A program made the translations under genes and the position numbers. The notes beneath the pieces were generated by a model. It made no database searches. It was given only the letters and a program-made list of their open reading frames with translations, and was not told the origin of the DNA. Shown in pieces: positions 20,995 to 35,900 of a stretch of DNA of 64,000 nt. Position 1 is the stretch's first letter. Every line of letters begins with the position of its first letter. This DNA comes from Diploscapter coronatus (Eukaryota; Nematoda; Chromadorea; Rhabditida; Rhabditidae): NCBI GenBank assembly GCA_964036155.1, contig OZ038423.1:76585249-76649248 (forward strand), read 5' to 3'.

Positions 20995-23900
20995 ATGGTG
21001 TTCGAGTCGATAGTGGCCGACCTGCTGAATCGATACCTCGGCGAGTACGTCGTCAACCTGGATGCGTCACAGCTCAACATCGGCATTTGGGCAGGTCGGT
21101 TATTCTTCTGTTCAAAATGCATAATAGAGATATCTGCTCTGCAGAATAATTTGCTTATATTGTGGTTTTACCAATAACAACCAAGTACACAGGTTAACAT
21201 AATAATCGCTTATTACCAGTAGTTATGTGCGAGGTTTCAACGCTGCGTTAGGCTTAACAGCAGATGATCAATGGCATTACGCAGACAGATCATATCCGTG
21301 TCTGCCACAGCGTCTAGCTTACGCTAAGGAAATAGTGGGGATATTTGCTTCTGGAGGGGAGACGATGAACGATAATGGCGTTCTAGGTCTTACCATTCCT
21401 TTTATATAGACATTTCATCTAATTTAAGATATCTAATGCTAATCTGGTCACTAGTATAATTTGCTGTGAGCTCGCTTATGTCGATCATCTTTTGACATGC
21501 TAATTTCGTAATTTGAGAGTTGAGAATACGACAAGTTTCTGTGGAACTTGAAATTGAAATTGAATGAAATGCATAAAATTGCTAAATTGTGAAATTTCGT
21601 TGCTTTCGTGGACGGAAGCAAACTTGGAAAATTTCGAGCCGCATGAAAACAGTACATATTATCGAGAAACGAAAAGAAGAGATGCTCTGTTACTCTCTCG
21701 AAAAGATATACTGTCTTCGTGCGGTTAATCGCAGTTCAAAATGTCCCAAGTCTGGACGGAAGTTTCTCGAATCACTTTTCAAATCATTCGATAAAATGTT
21801 ATTTCCGAAAACAAGTTGAATTTGACATGAATCTGTTGATGGACTGCCGAAATAAGATCAACTCATTTACAGGAGATGTAAAACTGGAGCATTTGGAAGT
21901 CAAAGAGACGGCCCTGGATGATTTCGACCTGCCAATCAAGCTCAAATACGGGTTCCTGTCCTCGCTCGTTCTGAAGATTCCCTGGAACAACCTTTACAAC
22001 GAACCCGTCATCGCCAAGATCGATGGACTCAATCTGATTGTCGTCCCCAACAAAGTAAGAGGATTTTTTAAAAAAAATCTTTGAACAAAAATCACCTTGA
22101 CATATTTTATCTCAAATTTCTGCCAAACTAGAACTTTATCAGTTGACAGAGAAGAGTGTCGTTTGCGGAAAGGACATTTCTTTTCAGGGAGTGGTCTACA
22201 ATGAAGAAGAAGCGCGAAAGTATGCAATGGACATAAAGCAGAAGACACTGGCTCGGTTGGAGGACGCGAGGCGGCTGAAGCGGAAGCCCCCAGATCCGTC
22301 CACTGAGTCGTTCTACAAGAATCTCCTCACGCAGGTCATCAACAATCTTCAGGTAAGGCTACTCTTTTAATCCAATTTTATTTGTTTCCCTCTATTTTAC
22401 GGATTTTGAACTTGCTTCGAACAAAGAATCTCAGGTGACAATCAGCAACATCCACGTTCGATTCGAGGACAAATACACCAACCGACTCAGACCCTTCTGC
22501 ATGGGAGTCACTATGGAGAAACTCGATTTTCAGGTAGATTCCTTTATAAAAATATCTTATCTCATTGTAGATCGACAAGTTTACGGCTTCTAAAAAGTTC
22601 GAAGAGAAGAAGGATAATGAACATATTGCAGTGCCAAAGTGCCAATTGTTTTTGTTAAAGTTTCTTTGTAATTTTCCTTTCCTTCAGACAACGGATGCAG
22701 ACTACAAGCCAGCTATCCACTTAGAGACAGACAAGCTGATCTACAAACTGGTCTCGCTGCAGAATCTGGACGTCTATTGGAACTCCGACTCGAACCTCAT
22801 CTCGGATTTGGAGGACAAGAACGAAATCCGCAAGCAGCTGCACGACACCATACACAGGGGCAAAAACAGTCCTCAGGGATTCAAATATAGTAGGACGTTT
22901 GATTTTTGTTTTATCTGAACGTGGAATGAGTTTTTCACTTCTATCAACTTTTTGGCAGTCCTTTTCCCAATGGAAATTCAATTTTCAGTTCTTCAACTCA
23001 TTCAAATGCAGGCGCAAATGAAACTCAATCAGCAGCCTGAGAACGACCAAAATGAATGGAACACGCCTAGAGTAAGAAGGGGGAAAACGAAGGAGTGAGA
23101 GGAAATTTGATGACTTGCAGATGGACCTGGCTTTCGACATGAAGAGCCTGTCGCTGACCATCGACAAACTGCAGTACCAGGACATTCTGCTGTACTTGGA
23201 CGGACAGGAGAGGAATCGACTGGCTGGACCGTACCTCAAATACAGACCAAATCTCAACGAGTACAAGGGCCATTACAAAACTTGGTATGTTTTCTCGCAT
23301 CTTTGAATTCAAAAAGGAAGTTTTCGATAAGTAAAGGATATTGCCCTTCCTGAAATTCGGAATAGTTCATCGTAGCATCATTGCATGTGGAATAGTATAA
23401 GGCTCGGCAGGCAAGATATTTTTCCTACATACTATTTCGTATGCGTCGATACAGCTACTTTTCCAGTTGTCTTCTTTTCCCATGCTAATTTCCTCTTTAT
23501 GGATGAAAAGAATGAAAATCAGTATCCTGAAAAGGTTTTTGAACTCTTTTTTAATTTACAGGTGGCGTTTTGCGTACACAGCCATTCTGGAAACCCGAGT
23601 GCGTCGTCGAAGGCAGGACTGGAATTGGGGGAGGATGAAGAAGCATCGAGAACTCGCCAGGGAGTACAGAACTGCTTGGCTGAGGAGGCTTACGGAGAAC
23701 AGTCTCGGACCGCATACACTCAACATTGTCGATGTGAGGATGATCGCAATTTTATCAATTTTAGAAAGGAATTTTATTGACATTTCAAAATTTTCGTGTT
23801 TATCTTTTACCACGATTTTGTCGCTTTCCAGTTGGCCGAAATGGATTTGGATGTGTTCAACCTGAACATGGCTCGTCACCAGGCAGAGATGGAGATCGAC

Positions 23901-26900
23901 AGGAAGGGACTGACTCGATTGGAGGACCTGCCTCAGGGATGGGTTGCTTGGGGATATTCCTGGTTTGGCGAGGATGGGTCGGCGAATTCACCCAAGAAGG
24001 TCGAACTTGTATACCTGCACATTTGTTTGAGTTATTCGATCTTCAGGAATTACCCGACAAGGATTCGCACGCACTGGACGACTCGTGGGATTACACGGAT
24101 CTGCTGAACAAGAAGAGCGTCCTCGCCGAAGTGGCCTGCAAAATGGACAGCCTCACCATGCGATTCTTGGATACCATTGTATGTCTTATTTTGCACCTTT
24201 TCACAAATTTTATTTATTGTGGCATCAAAGAGTCATGGAATTAAAGGAAATTAGAACACATGTTGTATGCCACTATTCGGGTCAAAAATGGTGAAAATAG
24301 CATTGAAGTTAAGAGTTCCAACTTTTAGAATTCCAAAAATGGTCGTATGAATCAATAGTTGAGCGTGAGGACTTTGATGATTTTTGTCTTTTTCAGGAAA
24401 TAGGCGGCGAAGAGAAGGGTCGAGTGATGGCGATGCAGCTGGAGGGAGTCTATTCAGTGATCGACATGTCGCCCAGCAGACACGACATCAAAGTCAAACT
24501 CGATGTCAGAGACGCAAACATTCAGCGGCTGCTCGCATTACAGAATGAGGTTGAGAATGACTTCTGTAAACAAGTCCATTGATAAATTTCAGAATTCTTC
24601 TGCCGTCCCTGATGCAGCTGACGATTCGTTGCTCTATTCGACATCAGATTTGACGAGAATCTTGCTGACAGTGGGCAGACAGGAAAACGAGAATTTGTCC
24701 TCGAAGGATGAGAAAAATTCACCTCTCATTTCGTGAGATCTTATCTTATGATTTAAACAAACTTCTAAATTTATCTTTTCAGCCTAAGCTTCAATCGTCA
24801 TTCGACAGCCCAGCTGATCAGCAACAAAATCGACTGCTCTGTGCGACCCCTGTCTCTGATGTACGACGAGGGCGCGTTCGAGGGATTCGTCGATTTCTTT
24901 GCCAAGGTGATGCATTTTTTCTTTCTGAAAGAACGTGAGAAATTCCAGAACATTCCGGAGGATGCAGACGACTCGGAAACGGAACCCATCGAGACCCACA
25001 CTTTCGGCAATTGCTCAATTGCAGATGTGGGTCTCTCTTAGTTTTACAGAAAAAAAAACCGTTGATCAAAATTCATTGATAGTTTGATTCTTGTTCGATC
25101 TTAGATCACCCAAATTATTGCTTTTCCAGGTCGTTGTCGAAATGCGCGGATTCCCGAAAGGACTGTTTCTTGCGGAAATTGGCCAGCCAATTGCCTGTCT
25201 CCACATGCAGGAGTTGCAGCTCAACACCGAAAACAAAGAACCACACATGACGACGGTAAGATTCTTTCTTATCTTATTTCCTTTCAAAATTTGATTCCAT
25301 ACATGCCGCTCCCAGGCCTGTTAATGAAAGTAGCATCATGACTTACTTCGGACAGCTTTCATGCTACTATTTTTCTCATCATATATAATGAGAGTATAAG
25401 ATTCTTCATCATGTCTGGAAGCGACATGTCTGCTGTTTTTCCATTTTTGTTTAATTTTCAGTTGAACCTTTCAATCGGCCACATGGACCTGTTGGACCAA
25501 CTCGAAAACACCAACTCGATCATTTTCTCATCGCGAGATCCCCAGTTCTTGCAAGGTAAAGAAATGAACAGAGCAATGAATTTATGAGTTGAGTTGCAGA
25601 GAACTCTTCGAAAATAGTCAAATCAGAGAGGAAGGATGAAGAGAAAGATAAGCGAGAGATTTGGTGCTCGATAAAAATCGTCGACCCAAAACATGCCGAA
25701 TTTGAATCTAGGTTTGCGAGTGTAAGTTCATCTCTTTGCGTAAAAGCAAAGTGACTGATTCATTTCCAGAGGAAAATGGAAATCCTCGTGAACTCGGGAG
25801 GCATTCTACTGAACATGAATCGAAGGACCTGGACTGCAATTATGGATATGATGGGGTTGCTCGGCAAGGACCAGGTCATGTCAGGTAATCACTAGCCTTG
25901 AAATAGTGCAACTGAAGTAGAGCGAATATTGAATTTAGTAGAAGCGAGACCTTCGAACTTGTTAATTGCCATTTTGCACTTGATTTTGATGATTCCAGAA
26001 TCTCCATCTTCTCGTCGCTCCCCGAACCCAGAAGAAGTGCTGGATCTGCCCGACGTGCCTGCCCTTCTGAATCTCAAACCTGCATCAGCCATCGTCGTGC
26101 CCTACTTCATCTGTGCAGAACTCCACGCCACTCAATGCAGACTTGCAATGCAGAACAACAAGGACGTCAATTCGCTGCTGGGAAATCTCATCTTTGGAGA
26201 CGTCACGCTTCAAACTACGGTCAATTTTTACCTTCTATATAAATAAAGAACATGTCGTTTTGGACAGTCATTCGGAAAACCTAAAAACTACCAAAAATTA
26301 GCATAAAACCACATTCTTAAAACGCAAAATTCAGCGCTAGTCGCTCAATTAGTCGATTACTAATATTTTAATCTTCAGTCGACGTTCAACCAAAAGTCAA
26401 ACACCTTTTCCTTGGAAATGCGGATGGACCAGGTGGAAATGACAGACGAAACGCCACTACACTGTGAGAAATATCCACAGAAACTCGTCCTCAAACCCGG
26501 GAAGAAATTGCCAGGAGAGAATTCGATCACCAAGCTCAGCATCGTTAAGTCAGTTTCTGAGTTGTTATTTTCTTATTTTTATTTCAATTTTTGGATAGTA
26601 TTGAAGAAGTGCATGTTGTTTGTTGCGGGAAAAGGTTCATGCATTTGCAATTCACGATGGTGGTTTGAATCTTCGAAACAGTTAATACATCAAAATGATT
26701 TGAGGTACATGGGCGGCACAGCAGCGGACAAGCCATTCGAGTTGAGCATCGACATGAACGTACCCAAATCGACGGCCCTCTACTACGTCCACACGCAGAG
26801 ATTCTTCATGTCGTTCGTCAATTACTGGATGCATTTCCTCGAGCTGCAGGATCATGTCACCAAGACGAGAGAGCAGAAATTCGAGGTTTTATTTTGAATA

Positions 26901-29900
26901 ATAAAATGCTGGAATACGTCTTGAATTTTACCTATTCAATTGACAGTATGATGTCAGAACATCATTTTCATTGCCACGCTTTCATCCTCTTTCCAAAAAT
27001 TTCGCTTAAAAAGAGGGAGAAAGAATTCTTCTCAAATTTGTTAAATTTGCAGCCAGCCTATGGAACAGGCTCCCGCGTGAGTGTTCGAGTCGATTTCGAT
27101 GGAGAGACGACCCTCGTCCTGCCGATGGCCTGCAACAGCGACCACGCACTCGTCTGCAGGACTGACGGCCTACAGATCCAGAACGCATTCAAACGACTCT
27201 CCAGGCTCAGAGACTTCTTCGAGACACATTCCGTCGAGACTGATTTCGGATATGGTATGCTAGTTTTCCTGAGAAAGGAGTCGATGAATTTAGAAACTAC
27301 ATTGAAATTAAACAAACATTTTGTATTGACGATTCACTTTTCTTTCAGATGAATCAATCGACTGTCTGATCGACGCTCTGCGCTTCAAATTCCTCAACGT
27401 CCACATGCACGAAGCAATCAGAGCTAATGCCAACGATAGACCTAAATTGCATGAGGTAGTTCAATTTGTTTAGCAACTTAATAATAAAGAATAAATTACC
27501 TAATTTGCAGAATGATGTATTCGTCTGTCAAGATGTGTTTTCTTCCTTCGCGTTCATCGCTTCTAAGTCGACCATCTTCGATCGGCCCTTCGACCTGCCT
27601 ATTGAAATGTTCAGGAACTTGGATACGGCTAGTTCACACAATGGTAGATGCATTCTTTCTTTCTTTTTTTTTCTTCTAATTTTCTTGTTTTATCTGTGAT
27701 CTTATGTATGTATACTTTGCAGCATTGGGAATTTCTTGACAAACTGAATTGATTTTCAGTTCCTGATGTGTCGATCATCACCACTCTGCAAGACCTGCGT
27801 TGGCATCTCTCCACACACGGCTTCATGCTCCTTCGAGGATTCCTGGAGAAGAATCTGGGCGAGTGGATCCCTCCCAGTCCTGAGGCCATTCCCATCGAGG
27901 TTCTCGAGAAACCGCATGTCGGATGTGTGAGTTTTACTGCGAGGAAATAGGAAATATGGAATGTTTTCAGGATCTCGAAACGGAAACAGACAGGAAATAT
28001 GCAACTCTGTCATTCCGACTGCTCTTCGAACGAGTTGAATTGGACTGCCTGGTTAGTCAATTTCGGATTTTATCTCAAACATTTCTAATGTTTGTGGCAA
28101 AACTCGAAGAATAGACTGATTGACAGAATTTCATGCGAACGTCAAAATCGTATTTCCTCTCGCCTACAAATTTTCAGGCAGTGAGATGTAGGAAAAATGG
28201 AATCAAAATTTCAGCTGCCTGTGGATATCGACTCTGTCAATCGAATTGGTCCTTGGAAGCCCTTCGCGGAAATGCAGCTGGTGCAGGCCAGGATCAGTTT
28301 CGACTCCTTCATCGACGGACAGAGCGAACTCGATCTGATTTGCGAGCAGACGGGGCTCACTGACAAGCGAATTCGTGAGTTCCTAAATCTTCTAATGATT
28401 CTCAATTTTCTTGGAAAACAATGTAATCTTATTTTCAGTGTCAACGAAAAATCTCTTCCCCAACATTCTGCAACAACGACGGAGCACCGTGAGTGAAGAC
28501 GAGACAAAGTAAGAGGAAATAATGTTCGCTTCACAATAAATGAATTATTTTGAGAGTTTCTCTGATGTTTGAAGTGCACGTGATGATGCGAGCTGAAGAG
28601 GCCCCTCTCGTCACTGTCGTTCTCGTCAATTCATCGCTCATTCTGCTCTACGATTGGCTCGACACGGCCAAGAATTTCGTCCTTCTCACTCCGGACATGT
28701 ATCCTAGTTGTAAGTCTTCATAAAAGCTATCTTTACAAAAAGAATTTTCGAGTTCGAAGCATTCTCTAATTTTTCATAATGTATCACTTTCTGTAAACTT
28801 TTCATTAACGATAAGAGTTTTATTCCGAACTCTGATGAGGATGAGGCATATTTTTACAGAAATAATAATTTCAACGTCTACGATTTTTTCAACATAATCA
28901 TTACTTTTCAGTCTACTTCTCAATTCCACAGAAAAGTCGCGCCTCAACTCAATCGATCCTTTCTCGAGTTGAAGAGACCATTCTCCAGGTGCACAAGCAG
29001 ACATTCACTATGAAGGTTACTTTGAGGTTGGAAAGTTGAAATTTCACAAATATCATTAGTTTTACACTCGATCATGTTCATTAGCGAAGGCATCTTGCCT
29101 ACGAGACTTGCAGATTTCAATGCATAGGGGCGAGGCGTGTCTGCGCCGTGCTATCTCTAAATTACCGTACTTTGATTACTCAGATGTTAGGCGCCTTTAA
29201 GTCACCATTTTTGACTCCCTGCTTTTTCACGTGGTAAAAATATATTATTTAGCTCCCATGCTTCAATACAGGAAAGAGATTTGTCTGTTTTCTTTTTTTC
29301 AAGAGGGAAAAGAAGAAAGAAAGCGAGGATGCCGCGTTTTCTGGAATATTTTCTTCACTATACACGTATTTAGGAAGTAAAGAAGACGTGACTTGCGCTC
29401 GTTAATGAACACGACTGAGCGTTTATGATTCGTTCAACATGTATCTTACCTTGAAAATGTATCGTCGAATAATTCTATCCCTTGCAGAAGCTGTGATTTG
29501 TTTGTGATCGAGGACATGTCGATGGAGAATTCACTTGCGCTGATCGCCAGAGTGACTGCAGTTGTGAATGCGAATGATGCAGGAGGCAGAGTGACGGGCA
29601 ATTTGGAAGTTCAGGCAAAATTACAGATCTTGGAATCTTCTAAACTACGATTATTTTAAACTTTTACAGACCATCTCCTTGAGTTGGTGTTCGATGTCAA
29701 ATATCGCGAAGTCTCGGAATGAGTGCTCGAATGAATTCATGACGACCATTTCCTTGGAAGTCGATCAGAGAAAAAGCAGTGCGAAAGGACTGCCAATCGT
29801 GCAGAGACCAAAACACCACGCCATCGTAAGAATTGTATTCTCTTAAAGAGTGCTGCCAAGCGGATTTGAGCAGTAAGTGAGTACTTCAGTGAGAAGAAGT

Positions 29901-32900
29901 TAATGCAATAAAATGCAGAGGTTTGTAGTGCGATGTGAGTTTTTTTTCGCTGCTAACAACATCACTGCTCATTTATTTTAATGCTAACAGGCTCATGATT
30001 ATCGCGCGTTTTCGTAAGTTTTCCAATTTTCGGATTTCCAGATCGAACTCGACAAGGCAGTGGGTCGTGTTTCGTATCGCGACGTGCGCATTTTCCAAGT
30101 GATTTTAGTCGGCTTCCAGCGTTACCTTCAGTCTCTGCCTGCGGATTTGCACATTCTGCCTGTCGAGCACCGCATTGATGCACAGCGTAAGCTAATTCTT
30201 CTCATTCTCTTGACAAAAGTTGACGGATTTCAGCGTTTATCGACCTCGACAAAATCACGGTAAAATTCGACCAGGCGGAGATTTGGCTGCTCGACGATTT
30301 CGACGAGAATTCCATTCCTCTCGCGAGATTTTCTGCTTCAAGTAAGTTTTTGTTGAATAGCTGAAAAATCAAATAAATTAGAAATTGCATTGCTACTTAT
30401 CTAGTTTGCCTCGCGTTTGCGATGCATAATTGAAGTTCTTGAGATTTTGCATTGTCACCTTCTAAATTGCATTCTTCAGGGATGAACCTGTCGTGGTCAG
30501 ACAGAATCGTCGCTGCATTCACAGTGGCAGTGGACTACTTCAACCACCACGTGTTTGGCTGGGAGCCTTTTATCGAAAACTGGGCCGTACTGCAGATGAA
30601 GTCTTTCGTCAAAGACAACACGAGGACTTTTGAAATCGTTACAGGTCATTTTGTGGCATTTGAAAAAAGAAAAACTTTTATTATCAAATTGCAATTATTT
30701 TCTGCTTCTCTTTCTGAACTTGAAAATTTCCACCTCCATCTAAGTCTACTTTTGTAAAATATCATTTGAAGGTTCAAGGCTCTTCTTGATTTGTTTATCT
30801 TTAGAAACCCACAGCACACTCGACATCAACATCACTGAACAATTTCTGCAGCAGGCTATTCAGGTACTTTTGATGATTTGAACAAGTCGAACGATTGATT
30901 TCCCTTCCAGTTTTCCTCCCGCTGGCCGTCTGTCTGTGAGGCGATCGAGCGAGACGGGTTGAGGACTGCCGGTCTGCGAACTCGTTGCGACCAACTGCCC
31001 TATCTGCTCAGAAACGACACGGGATCTGATCTCATGTTCACTACAGGTATAAATTCCTCCCAAGAATTCCATTTCAAAGGCTTCACAATCAATGATAGGA
31101 ATCCACTCTGAGTTCGGATTTTTAGAAGACGTATTCTTGAAAATGCTGACTTCATATGTTGTTTTGATTTCCTCAAATTGTATCTTCCAGAAGTGAGTGA
31201 CCTTCTGACCGCTCGTGCAGAGCATCGCAAGTATTCTGTTCGATGGATGACGGTACCGACCGCGGGCGAGCACATGTTCCAGTTTCCTGTTCGGTTGCTT
31301 TATACGGTAAAATTAGGCTAAATTAAATTAGGTAAATTCGGTTTACAGAGAGAAGGCCACGATCCGTGTCGTCAGTTGATTATCAGAGTGTCCGGCTGGG
31401 ATGAAGCGTCGCCAGTGGCTGTCGATTCTTGTGGGACTTACTTCAGAATTGTCAAGGCTATGCAGGTGCAGGAGTAAAACTAGAGAGAATACCTTCTCCT
31501 GATAAAATCATGAGGAAGTCATTTCTGTCAGGATGAAGCTTTCGCAAACCTAAAACCTCAACAATTACCATTCCAGGACGGTCTGTCGAATGCGCGCCTG
31601 GTGATTGGAGTGACTATGGACAAGGACGGGAAGAAGATCGTCTCGATTCAGTCCTCCATCACCATTTCCAATCGACTTCCCGACAGAGTCGCTGTGTATT
31701 CAGAGTCTGCGGAGCTGATGCAAGTTGAACCGGGTAACTTTATGTCTTGTCTTTTGATTAAAAATTCGCCTACTCATTTCTTTTTGAATAATGATAGTCA
31801 GGAATATCGACGTGGCAGCACAGTTCTTATATGTAGTGAGACGAAACTTCCTAATTCAGGAGCCCGTTTTCCTGTGCCTCTGAAGCATGTGAATGAACGT
31901 CTCCGAATCTACCCTCTGACCACTCCCCGACTGGCCGAATCTGCAGAAATGGACTGGCGGAAAGTGAGGAAGGCTGGCGATGTGATCAATGCGATTCACG
32001 TCCTGCAGTCTGAGAAGAAGACCAGTGAATATTGGATTTGCACAGCCATCAAGAGGGAGTCGTACCCTGAAGAGGAGACGGGTAAGATTAATTTTTTTCA
32101 TCATCAAAGGAAACATTTTCTTGTCACATTTTGAACGCGAAGACAATTTGTAATGCAAAAATGCCTAGTTTACAGCAAACTATAAGGGAGTTCCATTCAA
32201 GCTGCTCGTCATCCACTTTTTTCCAAACTATTGATAAGAATGAATTCAGAGCCCCTTCCCGGCCACACGATGCACTTCGTGGCTCCATTGCAAATCCAGA
32301 ATCTGCTTCCGATCGACGCTGAATTCAACATCAACGGTTCGGTCGTGGCGATTGGAGCTGGGAAGCAGGTACTTTTCGATAAGTATTCTTTTCTCCTATA
32401 TTTATTTGTTTATTTTCCAGATCCAGCTGACCTCTGTCGATATCACAAAATCCGTCAAACTGCAATTGTCCACTGACAGATTGTCATCCAAATATCCCAT
32501 CACAATCCTCAAATCGCAGATTGGAGAGGGTCAACTCTTGCATATCAGGTTTAGTTTGTTCTCTTTAAGGGTTTTAAATTGAGACAATTTTGACAATTTG
32601 AAATTCATATCTTGTAGTACACGATTAAATAAAATAACGAGAAGGCGAAAAATGCTATAGAACGGATTGTGTACTTTTTGTGTTTTAAGTTGTCGTTTTT
32701 CAGAATGACGGATTCTGAACAACGACCCCTCGATGTCTATGCTAACATTCAATCGCACACCGCTGGAACGATTGGAATTTCCATCTGGACACCCTTCTGG
32801 ATAATCAATAAATCGGGTAATTTGGTCGATGGTCATTTGAATGATTGTGCTAATTTTCAGGAATTCCTCTTGTGATCCGTCAAGAAGCAGTCTTGTTCGA

Positions 32901-35900
32901 TGCAGCCGGTCAAATGGAGGAGCACGAGAAGGCGAGGGACAGACATCCACTCATGTTTAGTTTCGCCGATGATGGATGTCCAAAACAGTAAGGTTTTTGG
33001 TGCTTTGCCAAGCTTTCTTTGAACCTATCGCACAATTAAACAAGGAAATACAGTGACTTTTGCCTTTCCATCATACACTTCCTCTAGAGCACCATAATAA
33101 TGTTATCATCTTACATCAAACTGTGTTCCAGATGCGTGCTCCGAGTGGGTGGTGAGTTTGTGCAAGAAGGCGGCTACATGCCCTGCTACAGCTCGCGATT
33201 CGCACTGGCACCCGGAGTTCAGGCACTCAAACTCAAAATCGAGCACAAAACATTGCCAACCAAGTGAGCTATTTTCATGAAATTCCTGAATTTTCACGTG
33301 TAAATTTTGAAAAATAGCATTGATTTGAGGGAGCGTTATTTTTCATAATTTTCTCCTTCAGATACTACAACATCGGCGTGGAAGTTCGGGCGGGCACTGG
33401 AAGATACAAGGACACTCAAGTCGTGCTGCTTACGACAAGATATTCGCTCAGCAACCTCTGCTCTGTTTCGCTCACACTCTCACATGCTGATTTGATCGAG
33501 GTATGTTCAAGAAATTTCAAACGAAAAAGATCAAACTTTGCAAGCCAAAAAATTCTTTGACGTTGATAGAATTGAGATTTACTATGCTCATGAATTTGAC
33601 ACAGGTGCGATTTCCTTTCATCCACGATTCTCTTTCTCATAATTTTGAATCTTCTGAACTATTTCATCAAGGCAGTATTCGCGTTTTTCAGCGTCAATCC
33701 GAGCACGTGCGCATCAGTCCCCAATCTACATTGGTGTGGAATGAAAACTACGAGCAGAGAAGGATGCTGTGCGTGAAGAGAGTCGACACGAAGCACTGGA
33801 GCTGTCCTTTCCCCATCGACCGGATCGGATCCTTTCATGTCACTATGAGGTAAACTTAATTATCACTTTGTAAAAACACCTGAATTATTGACCTTTATAG
33901 AATAAAGTGTAATGATCTTTATGCAGTTTTTGTTCCTCTTCATGATTATTTTCCTTCAAACTGCACTGACTTTCCGGAAAGTCCTGCGGGTTTTAAGAAA
34001 TGGGATCAAATTTGTTTGGTTTCCAGAGATTCCGACGAAACTCCCCGCTTCGTCCGAGTGGAGATCATCCTGGCCGGTGCCGTGTTCTGCATTTCCTTCA
34101 CAGACGCCCACTTCTATCCACCACCAATTCGCATCGAGAATCTGTCTGACGTGAGATATTTTAAAATGTTTTTTTTTGAGAAGAAGAAGATTTTTCAGGT
34201 GCCCATTTTGTACCAGCAATTCGCCGCAGCTCCCACGAAACAGCACCTTCGAACGATCTGCAAGGCCAGGTCGCATGTCGACTACGCTTGGGATGATCTG
34301 TATGGCGAGAAGAAGATTCTGCTCCAGGCAAACTCGTTCACGATCTTTGTCAAGACTTTTCATTATGAAAATTAGAAAAAAAAAACTCATTCTTATTAGA
34401 GCACTGCCATGATACAAAGTCAAAGTCGTTGTATTTTTTTCAATTCAACTAATTTGTAGGTGTTCGAAAACAAATTTCACTGTTACGATCCCTGCGTGGT
34501 TGGAAACGGCGCCTCTCTGCAATATGAAAATCATCTGTTCATCCAACTGAAGTCGTCCTTCGACAAGTAAAATTACGAAATTTCATTGAACTTACGAAAA
34601 TTTGACTTTCAGATCGACGAAAAAGTCGAATCTGACAGAGGAATGCGAATTAGTGCTGGAGACGCTGGAGAAGGGAAAAGTCATTCTCAACAAACAGCAC
34701 AGGATCGATGGAAAGTAAGTGATTTTTGTTATTTCTATGGTGAAATCCTTCGCTATTGAATTTGAATTTTTCGAAGTGTATTTAAGATTTTTGTGAAACA
34801 CATTTTAGAAAAGTTCTATGTTCCAAGTCTTTCAGTTCTGGAAACCAGTTATGGAAGTTGTGCAACGACGGCTGCATAGAGAACATCGGGATGACTGCTC
34901 GCACCAAGACTCGAATGGTGCTGGATATGATAGAGAAGGGCGGCAAGCAATTGATGATGCTCCCCAGGATACAGAGCAGAGACAAGACACAGAAGTGGAC
35001 ATTCATGCCGGTCAGTAATTTTAGGCTGCCATCATCATCTTTTAAAAATGCATACACTATCCTTTAAGCGAAAAGAATAAGGTGAATACTTTTCTAGGGA
35101 ATTGCAAACTTCATATTTTGGATAAACTGTAATCACACATGGTCGAAAACTTCTTTCTATCTGGATTTTTACAGCGCCCTTTCCAAGAAATGAATTAAGG
35201 ACGGCCGAATATGTCCCCAGTCAAATCTTCTGCTGTTCGCGACTGCAAAACGCACCGAGGTCTGCCTTGAGGAGAATGACAGGGACAATCAAGTTAACGA
35301 GGATGGAGTCGCGCTGAGTCAGGTACCAACTATTTTCCTTCATATGTTGGGTTGATGATTAAATAAATAATGCAATGAACAGAATCGTATATTCTAACTC
35401 GACTTTTGCAACATCACGATAATTTCAGTGCTGGAAAATCCAACGACAAAGGCCGGGAAGTGGAACTCTGGATGTGGAATGTCTGCATAATGGACCGACT
35501 TTGGTTTTGAGAATCACTGATAGGGAAGAACACAACAAGAAAAAGGCAGACATGCAGAGACGGAGTGCGAGCAAGGAAGCGAAGGAATGTAGGAACTATG
35601 TTCATCTGGAAGATTAGGAGAAATCTCGAATATGCCGTGTTCTCTCTAATAGAATGGCATCTTCCAAAATGCCAGAACTATTCATCACCCAACTCATATC
35701 ACCTCAGGAAGTGCTTTATAATGTTTTTTGAAGTATTTAAAGTGGATTTAGTCTTGATTTGAAGTGATTATGTGATCATAGATGATAGATGATGAATTAT
35801 GGTAGTTCGAAAAATTCCACTTTTTTTAAATTAGGGGGTTGAAAAGTAGAAGAGCATGCCCTTCAATTAGAGGGAATACGGTATATAAAAGTGGAATGTT

